From Pseudobdellovibrionaceae bacterium (GTDB taxonomy: Bacteria > Bdellovibrionota > Bdellovibrionia > Bdellovibrionales > JAMPXM01), in the NCBI GenBank assembly GCA_016791465.1, contig JAEUWE010000085.1, forward strand, positions 1 to 5,388: a stretch of DNA of 5,388 nt, in the 5' to 3' direction. The translations under genes were made by a program, and so were the position numbers. Positions within the stretch are counted from its first letter, which is position 1; each line of letters starts with the position of its first letter. The notes below the pieces were generated by a model. It had not been told where the DNA came from, did not search any database, and worked only from the letters and a program-made list of their open reading frames with translations. Of this stretch, positions 1 to 5,388 are shown in pieces.

Positions 1-1147
1 CATCCGCCCCATCGTCGCCCAGAAGAAAATCCTCTCCGATCGCTCAACAACCGCTGTCCACCAGATGCTCATCGAGGACCTGAAGCCCAACCATCGCTAC
101 GTTCTCGAAGCCGTTAACTCATTTGGAAAAACAGTCGACCGTCGAACCTTTGCAACCACCAATCTCAATAAGAAAAATGCGCGGATCGCAATCGCAAGCT
201 GTCTCTCTGATGCCTATCGCAATGAACAGGCCATCATGTGGAAAAGCGTCGAAACAGAAAATCCCGATCTCATTTTACTCATCGGCGACAACGTCTACGC
301 CGACACCGTCCTGGGACGCTACGTCGGACCGCAAAATGGCGAAGGTCTATGGCAACGGTATGCCGAAACATTTAGCCTCCTTCACCTCTACAAGTTTAAA
401 CACCTGAAACCCATTCTCGCGGTCTGGGACGACCACGACTACGGCGCCAACGACGGCGACCGCACCAATCCTTACCGAGTCGAGTCGCTCAAGGTTCTGC
501 AAAGCTTCTTCCCTCAAACCACTCAGAAAATTCCAGAGTTTCAAGCCGGGCCTGGCGCAAGCTCGATGCTGAAAGCCTTCGGCCTTCGCATTGCCCTGCT
601 CGACGATCGAAGCTTCCGCTCGCCAACTGTGGAAAGCCAAAGTAAGCCCGATGAACAAACGCATTTCGGCGCTGAACAAGAAGATTGGCTCTTTTCCCAA
701 AAAGACCCCACCGCTCTCACGCTTTTAGTTAGCGGCGATCAGTGGTTCGGTGGCTACCACCGCTTTGAGTCGTACGAACGAAATCATCCAAAGAGTCTTG
801 AAAAGTTCCTCGCACGCCTCAAGCACTTCGTCGATCCTGTCGTCTTCATCTCTGGCGACCGCCACTTAAGTGAAGTCATGAGAATCGAACCTCGCGCTCT
901 TGGTTACGAAACCTTCGAAATCACCTCAAGTGCCGTTCACTCCAAGACCCACCCGTCAGGATGGGACAAGGCACCCAATCCACGCCAGATTCGAGGCAAA
1001 GATCTTGTGTTCCAATACACCGTCATTGATTTTACAGATGGCACAAAGCTCCGCGGACGGTCGATCACTTACCCAAAATCACCTGGAGCACAGCCCGGAA
1101 TCGGCTATGACTTTGACCTCGAAGTGAAGCGAAAGTCCAAACGCTAA
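1..1147 (+). CDS. PhoD-like metallophosphatase / phosphodiesterase, 5' end outside the window
   Basis: This is the C-terminal part of a PhoD-family (alkaline phosphatase D-like) metallophosphoesterase, expected to hydrolyse phosphate mono- or diesters. The frame is open from base 2 with no stop, so the true start lies upstream; the Met at base 65 is internal. Numbering from that Met, the first ~33 residues and those before it resemble the fibronectin-III-like domain that precedes PhoD catalytic domains (LKPNHRYVLEA). The catalytic domain follows with the family motifs in order: ASC (44-46), GDNVYAD (74-80), WDDHDYGAND (121-130), LLDDRSFR (178-185), SGDQWF (223-228) and SGDRH (263-267). In Bacillus PhoD a cysteine equivalent to Cys46 ligates iron; that equivalence is inferred. 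The C-terminus has no long extension, so this is a compact family member. Signal peptide and localisation cannot be judged without the 5' end. The TAA at 1145-1147 overlaps the stop of the opposing chaperone gene. Family assignment is secure; substrate is unknown. Confidence 0.93.
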   Translation, partial: IRPIVAQKKILSDRSTTAVHQMLIEDLKPNHRYVLEAVNSFGKTVDRRTFATTNLNKKNARIAIASCLSDAYRNEQAIMWKSVETENPDLILLIGDNVYADTVLGRYVGPQNGEGLWQRYAETFSLLHLYKFKHLKPILAVWDDHDYGANDGDRTNPYRVESLKVLQSFFPQTTQKIPEFQAGPGASSMLKAFGLRIALLDDRSFRSPTVESQSKPDEQTHFGAEQEDWLFSQKDPTALTLLVSGDQWFGGYHRFESYERNHPKSLEKFLARLKHFVDPVVFISGDRHLSEVMRIEPRALGYETFEITSSAVHSKTHPSGWDKAPNPRQIRGKDLVFQYTVIDFTDGTKLRGRSITYPKSPGAQPGIGYDFDLEVKRKSKR

Positions 1148-1833
1148 CGACGAACAAGAGCGAACGTGAGTATCGCATCCGGCGGAACCGGGGTCTCGGC
1201 GTCAAGCGTGAGAACACGCTTCATTCCCGACAATATGTTTTCTTTGTCCCAAGCCGACAGTGTTTCGGGTTTCAATCGAACAGTCGTTTCAGAGAATCGA
1301 AGGACTGGCGCATAGCCATCCAGACGCTGATGAGCCGTTCCTTTATTATGAAGCACGACTTGAAATCGATCTGCAGCCAGTCGTCGGACACTGCCTTCAG
1401 CCTGCAGATCAGGCTTTGCCAGCTCCGGTCGTACATAGATGGAGGATACAATCTTCATACGAAGCGCACCCTTTGTCTCAGTTACAATCAGACGATACGC
1501 CTGCTCAGACGGGATTTCTCGACTGCCGGTATAGCGCAAAATCAATTCACGCGTTTCACCAGGACCGAGACTTGACGGGCTCAACGACGCCGGCCCCGCA
1601 TCCAACTTCAATTCCGACGTCTTGCTTCGGTGCTCAACACCGCGCTCATCCTCGCGTCGCTTTAAAATTTCAATTTTATAGCTCTTGGATTCTGACTCCA
1701 TATTTTGAAGATACAGCCGGATTTCCTCCGTCGGCCGTGACTTAGAAATCACAAGCTCGCGCTCCATTGGCGACAGATGTAAAGCCGATGCCATGTGGGG
1801 CAGTAAAACCGTCAAGAAGAGGACGTAGCGCAT
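1144..1833 (-). CDS. PapD-like periplasmic chaperone (pilus-assembly type), orphan
   Basis: This 229-residue protein has the size and layout of chaperones from the chaperone-usher pathway, which donate a beta strand to unfolded pilus subunits in the periplasm. Residues 1-17 form a Sec signal peptide with Arg2, a hydrophobic core and ASA before the likely cut. The N-terminal Ig-like domain shows LYLQN (near 41-45), the segment LGPGETRELILRY and the typical EQAYRLIVTE stretch, then a strand ending IYVRPE that matches the subunit-binding G1 region. The second domain carries VVLHNKGTAHQRL and ILSGMKRVLTL, both typical of PapD C-terminal domains. I could not place the two conserved basic residues of classical PapD with confidence. 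The start has only a weak GGG at 1837-1839. The gene lies 16 bases after the small ORF at 1850-2098, so the two are probably cotranscribed and may be translationally coupled. No usher or recognisable pilin is in the window. The TAG at 1144-1146 overlaps the stop of the convergent phosphatase gene. Confidence 0.87.
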   Translation of the reverse strand: MRYVLFLTVLLPHMASALHLSPMERELVISKSRPTEEIRLYLQNMESESKSYKIEILKRREDERGVEHRSKTSELKLDAGPASLSPSSLGPGETRELILRYTGSREIPSEQAYRLIVTETKGALRMKIVSSIYVRPELAKPDLQAEGSVRRLAADRFQVVLHNKGTAHQRLDGYAPVLRFSETTVRLKPETLSAWDKENILSGMKRVLTLDAETPVPPDAILTFALVRR

Positions 1834-1849
1834 TGACCCAGATTAACGC

Positions 1850-2098
1850 CTACGGGGCCTCGACAACAACATCGATTCGACGCTCGCCAACTGACGCAGG
1901 AGCTCGACCTCCAGCAGAGGCCGGGTACTCAAAAACCGTCATCGCCAATGAGCGATCCAAGGGCGGCTCAATTCGCATCTCGCTCGTGGCCACCTCGACC
2001 CGAGGCACACTGCTTGGAAGCGCCATTGGTTCCCGTACGGGCTCTGGGGACGAGGAAAGAAACATCGGGAGGAGGATGAACAGCGAAATAAATTCCAC
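1850..2098 (-). CDS. Small hypothetical protein, probably exported, upstream of the PapD-like chaperone
   Basis: This is an 82-codon frame with a GTG start. I do not recognise the family. The first ~17 residues are hydrophobic (FISLFILLPMFL) and are followed by a Pro/Glu-rich stretch, which suggests a membrane anchor or signal peptide, but the N-terminus has Glu2 and no Lys or Arg, unlike a normal Sec leader. The C-terminal half is probably extended or beta-rich, ending in alternating hydrophobics (RRIDVVVEAP). There are no cysteines. An in-frame TAG at 2117-2119 excludes a longer protein in this frame. The GTG is favoured by a GAGG at 2104-2107 with a 5-base spacer. The position just before the chaperone gene suggests a client, partner or remnant of a pilin; it is far shorter than a usual pilin. 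An out-of-frame ATG at 2109 could give a better leader if a frameshift exists. The gene is likely but not certain. Confidence 0.55.
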   Translation of the reverse strand: MEFISLFILLPMFLSSSPEPVREPMALPSSVPRVEVATSEMRIEPPLDRSLAMTVFEYPASAGGRAPASVGERRIDVVVEAP

Positions 2099-2103
2099 GC
2101 TTT

Positions 2104-2107
2104 CCTC
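2104..2107 (-). promoter_or_regulatory. Shine-Dalgarno site (GAGG) selecting the GTG start of the small ORF
   Basis: On the - strand GAGG is followed by AAAGC and then GTG, which is normal 5-base spacing. It is the main reason for choosing GTG at 2098 as a start. The ATG at 2109, in another frame, has no comparable site upstream. The motif is seen directly; its function is inferred. Confidence 0.5.
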
Positions 2108-2169
2108 ATCGGCCGACTAGCCCTCAGTCTTAAGGCCGAACGTCTTGAGCTACTGCCCCAATCTGATAC

Positions 2170-2174
2170 AAGGA
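2170..2174 (+). promoter_or_regulatory. Shine-Dalgarno site (AAGGA) of the methyltransferase gene
   Basis: AAGGA precedes the ATG at 2179 with a 4-base spacer. It selects this ATG over the ATG at 2174, which reads into TGA after one further codon. No convincing promoter hexamers were found between the small - strand ORF and this gene. Confidence 0.6.
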
Positions 2175-2178
2175 TGCA

Positions 2179-2979
2179 ATGAAAGACCAATGGCGCGAAA
2201 TTTACCCTGGTAAATCCGAAGAACTCCTCAAAGCTCTGCATATTCTAACTCGGGATGGCAAACTCAACCAGGACTCCAAGCGCAAGCTCAAACAGGTCCT
2301 GCATCTCGCGCAGCTCATCACCCCAAAGCTTGAAGCCCATAAAACGATCGTCGACCTGGGAGCGGGCAAATCTTATCTTGGGTTTATTCTCTACGACCTT
2401 TTACTTCGCAATCACGAAGACATGTCTCTGCTGGCTGTCGAGTCTCGGCATGAGCTCATCACCACTTGTCAGGCGATTGCTCGAGCCTCAAAGTTTGACC
2501 GAATTCAATTCATCCAGAGCTCGATCTCTGATAGCCACAATCAGCTTCCGCCCACGGTGGATGTGGTCACAGCGCTCCATGCCTGTGACACCGCAACCGA
2601 CGACGCCATTCTCTTAGGTCTAAAGAAAGATGCGAAGGTCATCGCGCTTGTTCCCTGCTGTCAGGCCGAAGTCGCCCGATCGCTCGAGTCGCTCTCTTCA
2701 GGAACACTGAAGCCGCTCTGGGCCCAAGGCATCCACCGCCGGGAGTTCGGCTCACACCTCACCAACGTTATTCGCTGCCTCGTCCTCGAGGCCCACGGCT
2801 ACAAGGTTCGGGCAACCGAGTTTATCGGTTTTGAGCACACCTTAAAAAATGAGATGATTCTGGCCGAGCGACATCATCGCAGCAACCCCGTCGCCAAGCG
2901 TGCGCTCGACAGCCTTCTAGAGGAAATCCCCGTGAAAATGAAGCTCCTCGAACAGCTAAAGAGCTTCACTCCAGACTAA
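2179..2979 (+). CDS. Class I SAM-dependent methyltransferase, Methyltransf_32 (METTL25/RRNAD1-like) type
   Basis: This 266-residue, probably cytoplasmic protein has a Rossmann-type SAM-binding domain. Motif I is VDLGAGKSYLG (58-68), and the acidic residue that would hold the SAM ribose is Glu88 in AVESRHE. A likely motif III region follows around ISD (116-118). The catalytic region has TALHACDTATDDAI (131-144) and then LVPCCQ (157-162). The His-x-Cys then Pro-Cys-Cys pattern is characteristic of the Methyltransf_32 group that includes eukaryotic METTL25/RRNAD1, and a late EHTLKNEMI segment (219-227) matches the conserved H-T-x-K-N of those proteins. The region before residue 55 is mostly helical and probably recognises substrate. 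The substrate is not known; I do not claim RNA or protein. The start has a good AAGGA site. The gene is divergent from the small ORF/chaperone pair and convergent with the serine hydrolase, with 12 bases between stops, so it is likely monocistronic. Confidence 0.85.
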   Translation: MKDQWREIYPGKSEELLKALHILTRDGKLNQDSKRKLKQVLHLAQLITPKLEAHKTIVDLGAGKSYLGFILYDLLLRNHEDMSLLAVESRHELITTCQAIARASKFDRIQFIQSSISDSHNQLPPTVDVVTALHACDTATDDAILLGLKKDAKVIALVPCCQAEVARSLESLSSGTLKPLWAQGIHRREFGSHLTNVIRCLVLEAHGYKVRATEFIGFEHTLKNEMILAERHHRSNPVAKRALDSLLEEIPVKMKLLEQLKSFTPD

Positions 2980-2991
2980 AGCGTATCACGA

Positions 2992-4668
2992 CTACAGCAA
3001 CCGACAACCAGCACGCGGATCAGAACTCAATTCAGCGCGGACTTCACGTACGAGCTTCTTTACAGTCATCGAACCTCGTGCAACTGACACCTTATTGTAC
3101 TGACGAACGGTGATCCGCTTCTCCGCATCGTCGACATCAAATTCAAGATCCCCTGTCATCATCGACAGCGCAAAGCTCGGCATTCCCGACCGCTCAAAGT
3201 AAGCCTCTTTGCGTTTTCGCTCCGGAATGACCGCATCCGCCCCCGACACATAAGAAAACGAGCACATTTCTTTTGCAATTGAACTCGCTGCAAGTCCCGT
3301 CACCTTGGAGTAATTCAGCGTCGTCAAAAGATCCGGAATTGAACGAACAAAATCAAACATCGAGCGAAGCGTGCTCTTTTTTGGACCCGCACTGGGTGGC
3401 ACCAGTGTTTTCACCGGGTTTGGTTTATAACCGTCAACCAGGCACGACAGCGCTTTTACCGTTAGCGGCTGGATATGATCCCAATACTTGGTATCGTAAC
3501 CCGTTCGCGCAATAATCAAGTTCTGTGACGGCACAATGGCAATCAGCTGACCATAGTGCCCTGCCGCAAAGTAAAGGTCACTCGGCGCCTCAGGCATTTC
3601 TCGTGGATAAAGAACCTTCTGGCCCTGCTCGTCGCGGAGCTTTCCATCTTCGCGATGGATATCGCGATTGAGCCAAAATATTCGTCGGCTCGGCGCTCCT
3701 AGCTTGGTGATATAGTCGACCGTCGTTGCTTTTTTAAACACGGTCGGAACCAGCTCCTGCGCCTCATCTGTCCATCCTTCTGGAAGCAGACGTTTCCCAT
3801 TCCAAACCCCACCTTGAAGATAGAGCTGCCCGACTTTCGCCATATCTCGAGTCGTCATATACACGTAAGACGACCCGACAAAGTTTCCGCTGCCATCCTG
3901 CTCAACACGGGCACCCTCGAGACCCAATTCGTCAAACAAGAGTTTTTTTGGAAACTCGCTTCGCCCCTCGATGCCACCACTGGCACCATGAATTTTTCCA
4001 AGAATGCCCATCAAAATGTTGGCATTTCCGCCACTGTAATTCCACTGCTCGCCAGGACCTTGGACGCTCAGCTTCTGCGAAAGCGCGAAGCCTGGCATAT
4101 CCCTTTGCCCTTTCATATAGAGCATGGGCAGAAACGACGAGTTACTCATGTCATCATCATAAAACTCACGCCAATCAAAGCCGGCCGACATTTCCACCAA
4201 ATGGCCAAGCGTGATTCGCTCATACTGCGCTCGTCGCTCAGGGTATTTTTCTAGAAAACCAGGATTGGGATAAAACAAGCTCAGCTTCGTCTCAAGTGTC
4301 ACGGGATGCCCTTGATACGAAAAGCCATCTTGGATCGTTCTCCCAATCAACGTCGCCGTGATCATTTTCGACGCCGACCATAAAACATGTGAACTCCCTG
4401 GCCCCTTTACTCCGTCGTACCACTCCAGAACAACCTGACCATTTTTGATAACGACAAGACTGTCTGTATGAAATGGCTCTAAACTTTCACGATCGCCATT
4501 CACGTAACGCGGGTCGATCTGTCCCTGTGTCGCAAATCCAATAAAAGAATCACAGGCTTCGGAGCGCATCGGCGAAGTCAAAAAGCTCCCTTTTAGCTCT
4601 CCGGCCGACGCCATTGGCGCAGCACCCCACACACTGAGGCTTGCGAAAATAATCACAATCTTTTTCAT
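2992..4668 (-). CDS. Exported serine hydrolase of the beta-lactamase / 6-aminohexanoate-dimer hydrolase-like family
   Basis: This 558-residue protein is a class C beta-lactamase-fold serine hydrolase. Residues 1-22 are a Sec signal peptide (MKKIVIIF..., MASA before the likely cut), so it acts in the periplasm or outside. The catalytic SxxK is Ser98-Ala-Ser-Lys101 in LWSASK. The second motif is Tyr211-Ser-Gly in WNYSGGNANIL, and the third is His371-Tyr-Gly in AAGHYGQLIAIVP, replacing the KTG of true beta-lactamases. This combination fits esterase, amidase or oligomer-hydrolase members better than antibiotic resistance. Substrate is unknown. The hydrolase domain ends near 410; a tail of ~148 residues follows with IAKEMCSFSYVSG (464-476) and Cys555 near the end. 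The mature protein has four cysteines (39, 409, 469, 555). The start at 4668 is chosen over a GTG at 4755 because GGAG sits 5 bases upstream and a proper signal peptide follows; the longer form would bury it behind 29 residues. It is divergent from the gene at 4812. Confidence 0.9.
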   Translation of the reverse strand: MKKIVIIFASLSVWGAAPMASAGELKGSFLTSPMRSEACDSFIGFATQGQIDPRYVNGDRESLEPFHTDSLVVIKNGQVVLEWYDGVKGPGSSHVLWSASKMITATLIGRTIQDGFSYQGHPVTLETKLSLFYPNPGFLEKYPERRAQYERITLGHLVEMSAGFDWREFYDDDMSNSSFLPMLYMKGQRDMPGFALSQKLSVQGPGEQWNYSGGNANILMGILGKIHGASGGIEGRSEFPKKLLFDELGLEGARVEQDGSGNFVGSSYVYMTTRDMAKVGQLYLQGGVWNGKRLLPEGWTDEAQELVPTVFKKATTVDYITKLGAPSRRIFWLNRDIHREDGKLRDEQGQKVLYPREMPEAPSDLYFAAGHYGQLIAIVPSQNLIIARTGYDTKYWDHIQPLTVKALSCLVDGYKPNPVKTLVPPSAGPKKSTLRSMFDFVRSIPDLLTTLNYSKVTGLAASSIAKEMCSFSYVSGADAVIPERKRKEAYFERSGMPSFALSMMTGDLEFDVDDAEKRITVRQYNKVSVARGSMTVKKLVREVRAELSSDPRAGCRLL

Positions 4669-4673
4669 GTTTT

Positions 4674-4677
4674 CTCC
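4674..4677 (-). promoter_or_regulatory. Shine-Dalgarno site (GGAG) that decides the serine hydrolase start
   Basis: On the - strand GGAG is followed by AAAAC and ATG at 4668, a 5-base spacer. With the signal peptide right after this ATG, it argues against initiation at the upstream in-frame GTG (4755). Confidence 0.7.
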
Positions 4678-4798
4678 GCGCTTGTCTTCATTGCCAGTTG
4701 CTACGGCGATGACGAATACCCAATTCAAACCTGCGTCGCCAATAAAACAGATCACAATCTCGACACTTTTGTGCCAAAACCGTCCTGGTCAGAACCAC

Positions 4799-4806
4799 AA
4801 GGGGGA
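4799..4806 (+). promoter_or_regulatory. Shine-Dalgarno site (AAGGGGGA) of the small exported protein gene
   Basis: A purine-rich AAGGGGGA precedes the ATG at 4812 with a 5-base spacer. A signal peptide begins directly after this ATG, so site and start support each other. Confidence 0.6.
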
Positions 4807-4811
4807 ACGCT

Positions 4812-5225
4812 ATGAACTTCTTTCCTATAAAATCTCAGATTCTCGCCGTTGTCGCGACAGTGATGCTTCTTGGCCCGACCGCAATGGCGGCAGACATCGC
4901 TAGCTGCGAGCTCAACGAGTCGACCTACACTTTTGACTCCGATGGCCAATACCAACTCGAGACGCGCAAAGTGATATCAAAGCAATCGAGCCCAAATAAC
5001 GGAACAGCAGTTACGCTGTCGGACGCCATTTACCCAATCTATTATTCGGTGAGCTTTACTCCGGCAGGAAAAATCGAAGGCCGACTCTGGATGCGAATCA
5101 ATCAACCAGGTCCCAGTCACTACGGCGCCGTCAATGCCGATGACACACTCCATCTTTGGCTCGAAGAGGCATCCAACACCAGCGCCACGGTCTACACTTT
5201 AGATTGTCAGCTTGGTCTCGAGTGA
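4812..5225 (+). CDS. Small exported hypothetical protein with two cysteines
   Basis: This 137-residue protein belongs to no family I recognise. Residues 1-26 or 1-27 form a clear Sec signal peptide: Lys7, a hydrophobic stretch (ILAVVATVMLLG) and AMAA before Asp28. The mature part is ~110 residues with exactly two cysteines, Cys32 near its start and Cys132 near the C-terminus, well placed for one disulfide tying the two ends of a compact domain. The sequence between looks beta-rich (YQLETRKVIS, YYSVSFTPAGKIEGRLWMRI, DTLHLWLEEA), suggesting a small beta-sandwich or barrel in the periplasm or outside the cell. There is no lipobox. It is divergent from the serine hydrolase gene, so the two could share regulation, but no functional link is shown. 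The stop at 5223-5225 is 3 bases from the stop of the opposing gene. The existence of the gene is well supported by the start site, leader and compatible codons; function is unknown. Confidence 0.8.
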   Translation: MNFFPIKSQILAVVATVMLLGPTAMAADIASCELNESTYTFDSDGQYQLETRKVISKQSSPNNGTAVTLSDAIYPIYYSVSFTPAGKIEGRLWMRINQPGPSHYGAVNADDTLHLWLEEASNTSATVYTLDCQLGLE

Positions 5226-5228
5226 AGT

Positions 5229-5388
5229 TCAGTACGTGGGATAGCGCCAAGATCGCGCTCCCAGTCGTTCCGATCGATCCCGCAGATCATCGAGCTTGAT
5301 TCGCTCCCAGTCCGCGAGGCTTGCCGGCACTCGGCCCTCGCGCCCCAGACCAATGAGCTGTTTCGCCATCTGCGTCAACGCGGCCACA
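5229..5388 (-). CDS. C-terminal end of an unrecognised protein, 5' end outside the window
   Basis: On the - strand the frame is open from base 5387 down to TGA at 5229-5231, giving 52 residues: VAALTQMAKQLIGLGREGRV, then a charged stretch with LADWERIKLDDLRDRSERLG and the end ARSWRYPTY. An internal ATG exists (MAKQLIG), but the frame continues upstream of it to the edge, so a 5'-truncated gene is more likely than a 46-residue protein. The tail is rich in Arg, Asp, Leu and Trp, looks helical and soluble, and has no signal or membrane segment in view. I do not recognise a family from this part. It is convergent with the small exported protein gene with 3 bases between stops. The frame is longer than expected by chance at this composition but not decisively so. 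Confidence 0.55.
   Translation of the reverse strand, partial: VAALTQMAKQLIGLGREGRVPASLADWERIKLDDLRDRSERLGARSWRYPTY
5238..5262. other. Short hairpin just past the 5225 stop, without a T-tract
   Basis: GGG-AT-AGCGC, a 7-base loop (CAAGATC), then GCGCT-CCC form a stem of 5 plus 3 pairs with a 2-base bulge. It starts 12 bases after the stop of the + strand gene but lies inside the last codons of the - strand gene. No run of T follows on either strand, so it is not a standard intrinsic terminator. It might protect a 3' end, or be chance. Confidence 0.2.

Larger units (their letters stand above)
4669..4811. other. Divergent intergenic region between serine hydrolase and small exported protein genes
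   Basis: These 143 bases must hold the promoters of both flanking genes, as nothing else lies upstream of either. On + the best pair I found is TTGCCA (4691-4696, 5 of 6 to the -35 consensus), an 18-base gap and AATACC (4715-4720, only 3 of 6). On - the best is TTGGCG (read down from 4741), an 18-base gap and TATTCG (down to 4712), also weak. Neither is convincing. A short palindromic CACTTTTGTG lies at 4765-4774 and might be an operator half or chance. No long repeat or riboswitch-like structure was seen. Confidence 0.4.

Noticed and set aside
347..700. A 117-codon open frame on - inside the phosphatase gene
   Set aside because: It is antisense to the WDDHDYG region; the Val-rich run is simply the complement of the GAC-rich motif codons.
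1260..1745. A 161-codon open frame on + inside the chaperone gene
   Set aside because: It is wholly antisense to a gene with clear PapD-family motifs, and its translation has no signal, domain or sensible composition.
2067..2120. GGGAGGAGG directly followed by ATG and a 14-codon frame ending at TAG 2118-2120, 58 bases before the methyltransferase start: a possible leader peptide
   Set aside because: The Shine-Dalgarno-like run abuts the ATG with no spacer, the region is antisense to the small ORF, and no attenuator-like alternative stems are visible.
2145..2170. TTGAGC and GATACA as a promoter for the methyltransferase gene
   Set aside because: The gap is only 14 bases and the start of transcription would fall within or after the ribosome binding site.
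1939..2241. A 100-codon - strand frame crossing from the methyltransferase start into the small ORF
   Set aside because: It overlaps the start of a secure gene and its C-terminal part is Arg/Trp/Cys-rich nonsense. Only the ATG at 2109 within it is of interest, as a possible alternative leader.
3814..4254. A 146-codon open frame on + inside the serine hydrolase gene
   Set aside because: It lies opposite the catalytic domain of a well-supported gene; the His- and Arg-rich translation is typical of an antisense shadow.
2992..4668. True antibiotic-resistance beta-lactamase (AmpC-type)
   Set aside because: The Y-x-N and K-T-G motifs are replaced by Y-S-G and H-Y-G, and the protein is much longer than AmpC enzymes, so a general serine hydrolase is the better call.
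4705..4740. GGCGA ... TCGCC inverted repeat in the divergent intergenic region
   Set aside because: Arms are only 5 bases with a 26-base gap and no further pairing; expected by chance.
2992..4755. Longer serine hydrolase starting at GTG 4755
   Set aside because: It would add 29 residues before a complete signal peptide that already has its own ATG and Shine-Dalgarno site.
4766..4776. Perfect TGGCAC on the - strand, like the -24 element of a sigma-54 promoter
   Set aside because: The -12 GC is missing at the required distance (TC is found instead), so only half the signal is present.

Overview
The window looks like ordinary chromosomal sequence from a Gram-negative bacterium of mid-range GC. 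A periplasmic PapD-type chaperone, three further genes with Sec-type or Sec-like leaders and purine-rich Shine-Dalgarno sites point that way. The mix (PhoD-like phosphatase, secreted serine hydrolase, orphan pilus-type chaperone, secreted proteins with no recognisable family) would fit a Bdellovibrio-like or other Bdellovibrionota genome, but that is an impression and nothing here fixes the taxon.

Layout from left to right: (1) the 3' part of a PhoD-family metallophosphatase gene on +, cut by the left edge; (2) convergent with it and overlapping by 4 bases, a - strand pair made of a small secreted-type ORF (GTG start at 2098) followed by a PapD-like chaperone (start at 1833); (3) divergent from that pair, a + strand class I SAM-dependent methyltransferase of the Methyltransf_32 / METTL25-like type (2179-2979); (4) convergent with it, a long exported beta-lactamase-fold serine hydrolase on - (2992-4668); (5) across a 143-base divergent intergenic region, a small exported two-cysteine protein on + (4812-5225); (6) convergent 3 bases further on, the C-terminal 52 codons of an unrecognised - strand gene that runs off the right edge.

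The genes are not one pathway. Apart from the small ORF plus chaperone pair, each is its own transcription unit and strands alternate. Four products appear exported (chaperone, its small partner, serine hydrolase, two-cysteine protein), so a cell-envelope theme is visible but loose. Gene ends are packed very tightly: all three convergent junctions have between minus 4 and 12 bases and no recognisable intrinsic terminator. I saw no tRNA, rRNA, CRISPR, insertion sequence or origin, and no gene-free stretch over 300 bases. I do not see a clear undescribed system. The most unusual points are the chaperone without usher or recognisable pilin, the odd start of its small partner, and the long unexplained tail of the serine hydrolase.
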